Assembly (NCBI GenBank): GCA_035447945.1
Contig: DAOTHZ010000016.1
Coordinates: 1 to 32,826 of the forward strand
Source: Syntrophomonas_B sp035447945
Lineage (GTDB): Bacteria > Bacillota > Syntrophomonadia > Syntrophomonadales > Syntrophomonadaceae
DNA: 32,826 bases
Direction: 5' to 3'
Shown here: positions 29,621 through 32,826 of the stretch, one piece after another
Layout of the letters: every line of letters begins with the position of its first letter
Numbering within the stretch: position 1 is the stretch's first letter
Notes under the pieces: model-generated
What the model saw: the letters and a program-made list of their open reading frames with translations, nothing else
Told to the model about the DNA's origin: nothing
Databases searched by the model: none
Position numbers and translations under genes: made by a program

Positions 29621-32600
29621 ATGAAAAATTACGGGCTGCCAGGCAAACAGGGACTGTACGATCCAGCATTTGAGCATGATGCATGCGGGATGGGATTTGT
29701 AGCCCATATCAAAGGAGAAAAATCCCATCAGATCATAGAGGACGCTTTAACCGTGCTGGAGAATCTCAGTCACCGCGGCGCAAGCGGCGCCGATGAAAAT
29801 ACCGGTGACGGGGCTGGCATCATGCTGCAGATCCCGCATGTTTTCTTTCAACGGGAATGCAGCGTGCTGGGCTTTGATTTACCGGCAACAGGCGGTTACG
29901 GGGTGGGCATGATCTTTGCCCATCGTTATGAGGATTTCAGAAATACGCAGATGGCAGCCTTTGCGCAGATCGTAAAGGAAGAAGGCCAGAAGATCCTGGG
30001 CTGGAGAGAAGTGCCCATTGACAAAAGCGGCATCGGGGCCGGTGCCCAATCCGTTATGCCCCGTTTCATCCAGGTTTTCATTGCCAGGGATGAGGGACTG
30101 TGCGATGACATGGATTTTGAAAGAAAACTCTACGTTATTCGCAAAAGAGCGGAAAAAATCATTATTCCCCTGTGCGAGGACAAGGGAGGCTCATTTTATA
30201 TAGCCAGTCTTTCATCAAGAACCGTTGTCTATAAAGGGATGCTAACGGCTGAGCAGCTGCGCAGCTTCTATCTGGATCTGTCCGACCTGGATTTTGCATC
30301 AGCTTTGGCCATGGTGCATTCAAGGTTCAGCACCAATACTTTCCCCAGCTGGGAAAGAGCGCATCCCAACCGTTATATCGTCCACAACGGGGAAATCAAT
30401 ACGGTGCGCGGCAACGTCAACTGGATGAAGGCCCGCCAGAGGGTCATCGATTCACCGCTTTTTGCAGACATTACCAAGGTCTATCCGATCATTGATGAGA
30501 GCGGAAGCGATTCCGCCATGTTTGACAACTGTCTGGAATTTCTCTATCTTACCGGACGGTCACTGCCGCACGGCGTAATGATGATGATCCCTGAGCCATG
30601 GGAAGCCAATCATCTTATCGCCGCAGAGAGAAAAGAATTTTACAAATTCAACAACTTTTTAATGGAGCCCTGGGACGGACCTGCCGCGATCGGTTTTTCA
30701 GACGGAACGGTGATCGGTGCGGTATTGGACCGCAATGGTCTGCGGCCGGCCCGCTATTATGTCACCAAGGACGACCGGGTGATCCTGGCCTCGGAAGTGG
30801 GCGTCATCGACATCAATCAGGCCAACGTTGCCTGCAAAGGACGGCTCGAACCCGGCAAGATGCTGCTGATCGATACCGAGGCCCGCAGGATCATCAGTGA
30901 TGATGAAATCAAAAGCGAGGTTGCCCGGCTGCATCCCTACCAGGAATGGAACGGGCAGCACATCGTAGATCTGGATGATATGCCGGCTGCCCCCGCGGCA
31001 GAAGAAACTGATAAAACCTATCTGATCGAGCAGCAGAAGGCCTTTGGCTATACGTTTGAGGATATTTATCAGACCATACAGCCCATGGCGGCTGAGGGTC
31101 ACGATCCGGTCGGCTCGATGGGGATGGACTCCCCGCTGGCAGTTCTGTCTGAACAGCCGCAGCTGCTGTACCTGTATTTTAAACAGCTTTTTGCCCAGGT
31201 TACCAATCCTCCCATTGATGGGATCAGAGAAGAAATTGTAACCTCCAGCAGTCTGCCGCTGGGCAGCACCGGAAACCTGCTGGATCCCAACCACAGCCAG
31301 GCGGCTTGTATTTATCTGGAGCATCCGATCCTTACCAACGAACAGCTTCATAACCTGAAATATTTGCATGATGACCGCTTCAAGCCGGCTGTGATTTCCA
31401 TCCTGTATAAAGCTTCCGAAGGTGCCAGAGCCATGAACCGGGCATTGGAACGTATTTTCCGCCAAGCAGATCAGGCGATTGCCGATGGTGCCAATATCGT
31501 TATCCTTTCCGATCGGGGCGTCAATGAAACGCTGGCTCCAATTCCGGCGTTACTGGCTTCCTCCGGTTTGCATCATCATCTGACCCGAAAAGAGATCCGC
31601 ACCAAGGTGGGCATCGTGCTGGAATCAGGTGAGCCGCGCGAGGTGCATCACTTTTGTACCCTGGTTGGCTACGGTGTTACGGCCATCAATCCCTGGCTGA
31701 CTTTTGACACCGTCCGTCAGCTTGGTGAACAGGAAGCGCTGGGCGGTCTGAGCTTGGCCGAAGCGCAAAAGAATTACATCCAGGCTTCTGTGAAAGGCAT
31801 GATGAAAGTAATCAGCAAAATGGGCATTTCCACCATGCGGGGCTATCATGGCGCACAGGTGTTTGAAGCGGTGGGACTGAAGCGGGAACTGGTGGATAAG
31901 TATTTTACCATGACCCCTTCCCGCCTGGAAGGAATCGGGCTGGAGGAAATCGCCCAGGAAAGCAGAATGCGCCACGACAGTGCCTTTAATAGAAATGATC
32001 CGGGCCGGGAGACGTTGGAGACCGGCGGGTACTTTCAATGCAAAGAGAATGGAGAAGTACATCTTTACAATCCGCAAACGATTTATTTGCTGCAGCGTGC
32101 CTGCCGGGAGGGCGACTACCATCTTTTCAAGGAGTTCTCCCGCAGGATCAATGAGGAAAAAGTATATACCCTGAGAAATTTGCTGGAGTTTAATATTATT
32201 CCCGGTGATACCATCCCCATCGAAGAAGTTGAACCGGTGGAATCGATTGTCAGAAGGTTTAAGACCGGTGCCATGTCCTACGGCTCCATCAGCCAGGAAG
32301 CGCATGAATGTCTGGCCATCGCCATGAACCGGCTGGGAGGTAAAAGCAACAGCGGTGAGGGTGGAGAAGACGCTGACCGTTATATCCCGGATAAGCACGG
32401 AGATTCCAGGAGCAGTGCCATCAAGCAGGTTGCCTCCGGGAGATTCGGAGTCACCAGCAACTATCTGGTGCATGCCGCGGAAATACAGATAAAGATGGCG
32501 CAGGGCGCCAAGCCAGGCGAGGGCGGGCAACTGCCCGGCGAAAAAGTCTACCCGGCCATTGCCAAGGTCCGGCATTCAACCCCCGGAGTAGACTTGATTT

Positions 32601-32826
32601 CTCCGCCGCCCCATCATGATATCTATTCAATTGAAGACCTGGCAGAACTGATCCACGATTTGAAAAATGCCAACCGGGATGCCGGCATTAGTGTAAAACT
32701 GGTATCCGAAGTGGGGGTGGGGACAATTGCGGCCGGGGTTGCCAAAGGCAAGGCCGATGTCATCCTGGTCAGCGGCTACGACGGAGGAACCGGTGCTGCC
32801 CCCCGCACCAGCATCAGGAATGCCGG
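29621..32826 (+). CDS. gltB: Glutamate synthase large subunit, 3' partial
   Basis: Makes two glutamates from glutamine and 2-oxoglutarate. 1068 complete codons are present without a break; the usual length is about 1500, so the 3' third is beyond the window. The start ATG 29621 follows GGGTGG. A 21-residue propeptide precedes C22 (EHDACGMGF), the N-terminal nucleophile of the class II glutaminase domain (to about 420: SHRGASGADENTGDGAGI, RFSTNTFPSW, HNGEINTVRGN). A central domain follows (about 450-780), then the FMN synthase domain (AMSYGSISQEAHE, GGKSNSGEGGED, GAKPGEGGQLPG, SGYDGGTGAAP). The 3Fe-4S cysteines and the C-terminal beta-helix are not in view. Confidence 0.96.
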   Translation, partial: MKNYGLPGKQGLYDPAFEHDACGMGFVAHIKGEKSHQIIEDALTVLENLSHRGASGADENTGDGAGIMLQIPHVFFQRECSVLGFDLPATGGYGVGMIFAHRYEDFRNTQMAAFAQIVKEEGQKILGWREVPIDKSGIGAGAQSVMPRFIQVFIARDEGLCDDMDFERKLYVIRKRAEKIIIPLCEDKGGSFYIASLSSRTVVYKGMLTAEQLRSFYLDLSDLDFASALAMVHSRFSTNTFPSWERAHPNRYIVHNGEINTVRGNVNWMKARQRVIDSPLFADITKVYPIIDESGSDSAMFDNCLEFLYLTGRSLPHGVMMMIPEPWEANHLIAAERKEFYKFNNFLMEPWDGPAAIGFSDGTVIGAVLDRNGLRPARYYVTKDDRVILASEVGVIDINQANVACKGRLEPGKMLLIDTEARRIISDDEIKSEVARLHPYQEWNGQHIVDLDDMPAAPAAEETDKTYLIEQQKAFGYTFEDIYQTIQPMAAEGHDPVGSMGMDSPLAVLSEQPQLLYLYFKQLFAQVTNPPIDGIREEIVTSSSLPLGSTGNLLDPNHSQAACIYLEHPILTNEQLHNLKYLHDDRFKPAVISILYKASEGARAMNRALERIFRQADQAIADGANIVILSDRGVNETLAPIPALLASSGLHHHLTRKEIRTKVGIVLESGEPREVHHFCTLVGYGVTAINPWLTFDTVRQLGEQEALGGLSLAEAQKNYIQASVKGMMKVISKMGISTMRGYHGAQVFEAVGLKRELVDKYFTMTPSRLEGIGLEEIAQESRMRHDSAFNRNDPGRETLETGGYFQCKENGEVHLYNPQTIYLLQRACREGDYHLFKEFSRRINEEKVYTLRNLLEFNIIPGDTIPIEEVEPVESIVRRFKTGAMSYGSISQEAHECLAIAMNRLGGKSNSGEGGEDADRYIPDKHGDSRSSAIKQVASGRFGVTSNYLVHAAEIQIKMAQGAKPGEGGQLPGEKVYPAIAKVRHSTPGVDLISPPPHHDIYSIEDLAELIHDLKNANRDAGISVKLVSEVGVGTIAAGVAKGKADVILVSGYDGGTGAAPRTSIRNA

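Noticed and set aside
31625..32575. Long minus-strand frame (316 codons) opposite gltB
   Set aside because: Antisense to an intact gltB with all its motifs; shadow of high-codon-bias coding sequence.

Overview
The window reads as a chromosomal segment of a low-to-mid GC Gram-positive anaerobe of the Clostridia type. The lineage is inferred from gene order and content; no marker gene settles it. Evidence for a Firmicute is the conserved order mrdA, minC-minD-minE, rodA, spoIVFA-spoIVFB, radical SAM/DUF2344 pair, RNase G, rplU-rpmA, a Spo0B-like protein, obg, proB-proA, nadD-yqeK-rsfS. The spoIVF pair and the Spo0B-like protein suggest an endospore former or a descendant of one. Rubrerythrin and a rubredoxin-containing fusion suggest an anaerobe that meets oxygen. 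Frequent TTG/GTG starts behind strong Shine-Dalgarno sites also fit. Part of the window is a scaffold: 100 Ns lie at 13326-13425.

Layout. 1-5250 is a cell-shape and division block: 3' part of PBP2, MinCDE and RodA. 5272-7257 holds a DUF1232 membrane protein and the SpoIVFA/SpoIVFB-like intramembrane protease pair. 7326-14655 looks like an accessory insertion in the conserved backbone. It holds a small coiled-coil protein, a GntR(YtrA-type)-ABC operon on the minus strand, a divergent heterodimeric ABC exporter, a repeat next to the assembly gap, and an AI-2E family permease. 14935-18868 carries the radical SAM/DUF2344 pair and RNase E/G. 19002-21755 carries L21, L27, the Spo0B-like protein and Obg. 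21804-24208 is proline synthesis (ProB, ProA).

24294-27560 is a second insertion, rich in redox and sulfur genes: rubrerythrin on the plus strand, then on the minus strand a Cys-rich protein, a cysteine synthase and a rubredoxin/4Fe-4S/CDGSH fusion. 27682-29289 is nadD-yqeK-rsfS. From 29621 the large subunit of glutamate synthase runs off the right end.

How the parts work together: PBP2 and RodA form the elongation peptidoglycan synthase, and MinCDE places the septum. The spoIVF pair would process a sporulation sigma factor and Spo0B would relay phosphate toward Spo0A. L21, L27, Obg, RsfS and RNase G all serve ribosome or RNA biogenesis. The strongest unusual items are the triple Fe-S fusion, the matched loss of Prp and of the L27 N-terminal extension, a Spo0B-like protein in a clostridial-looking genome, a structured leader before the radical SAM gene, and an exact 55-base repeat flanking the gap that may be an assembler overlap. 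I did not find CRISPR arrays, tRNAs, rRNAs, transposases or phage genes.
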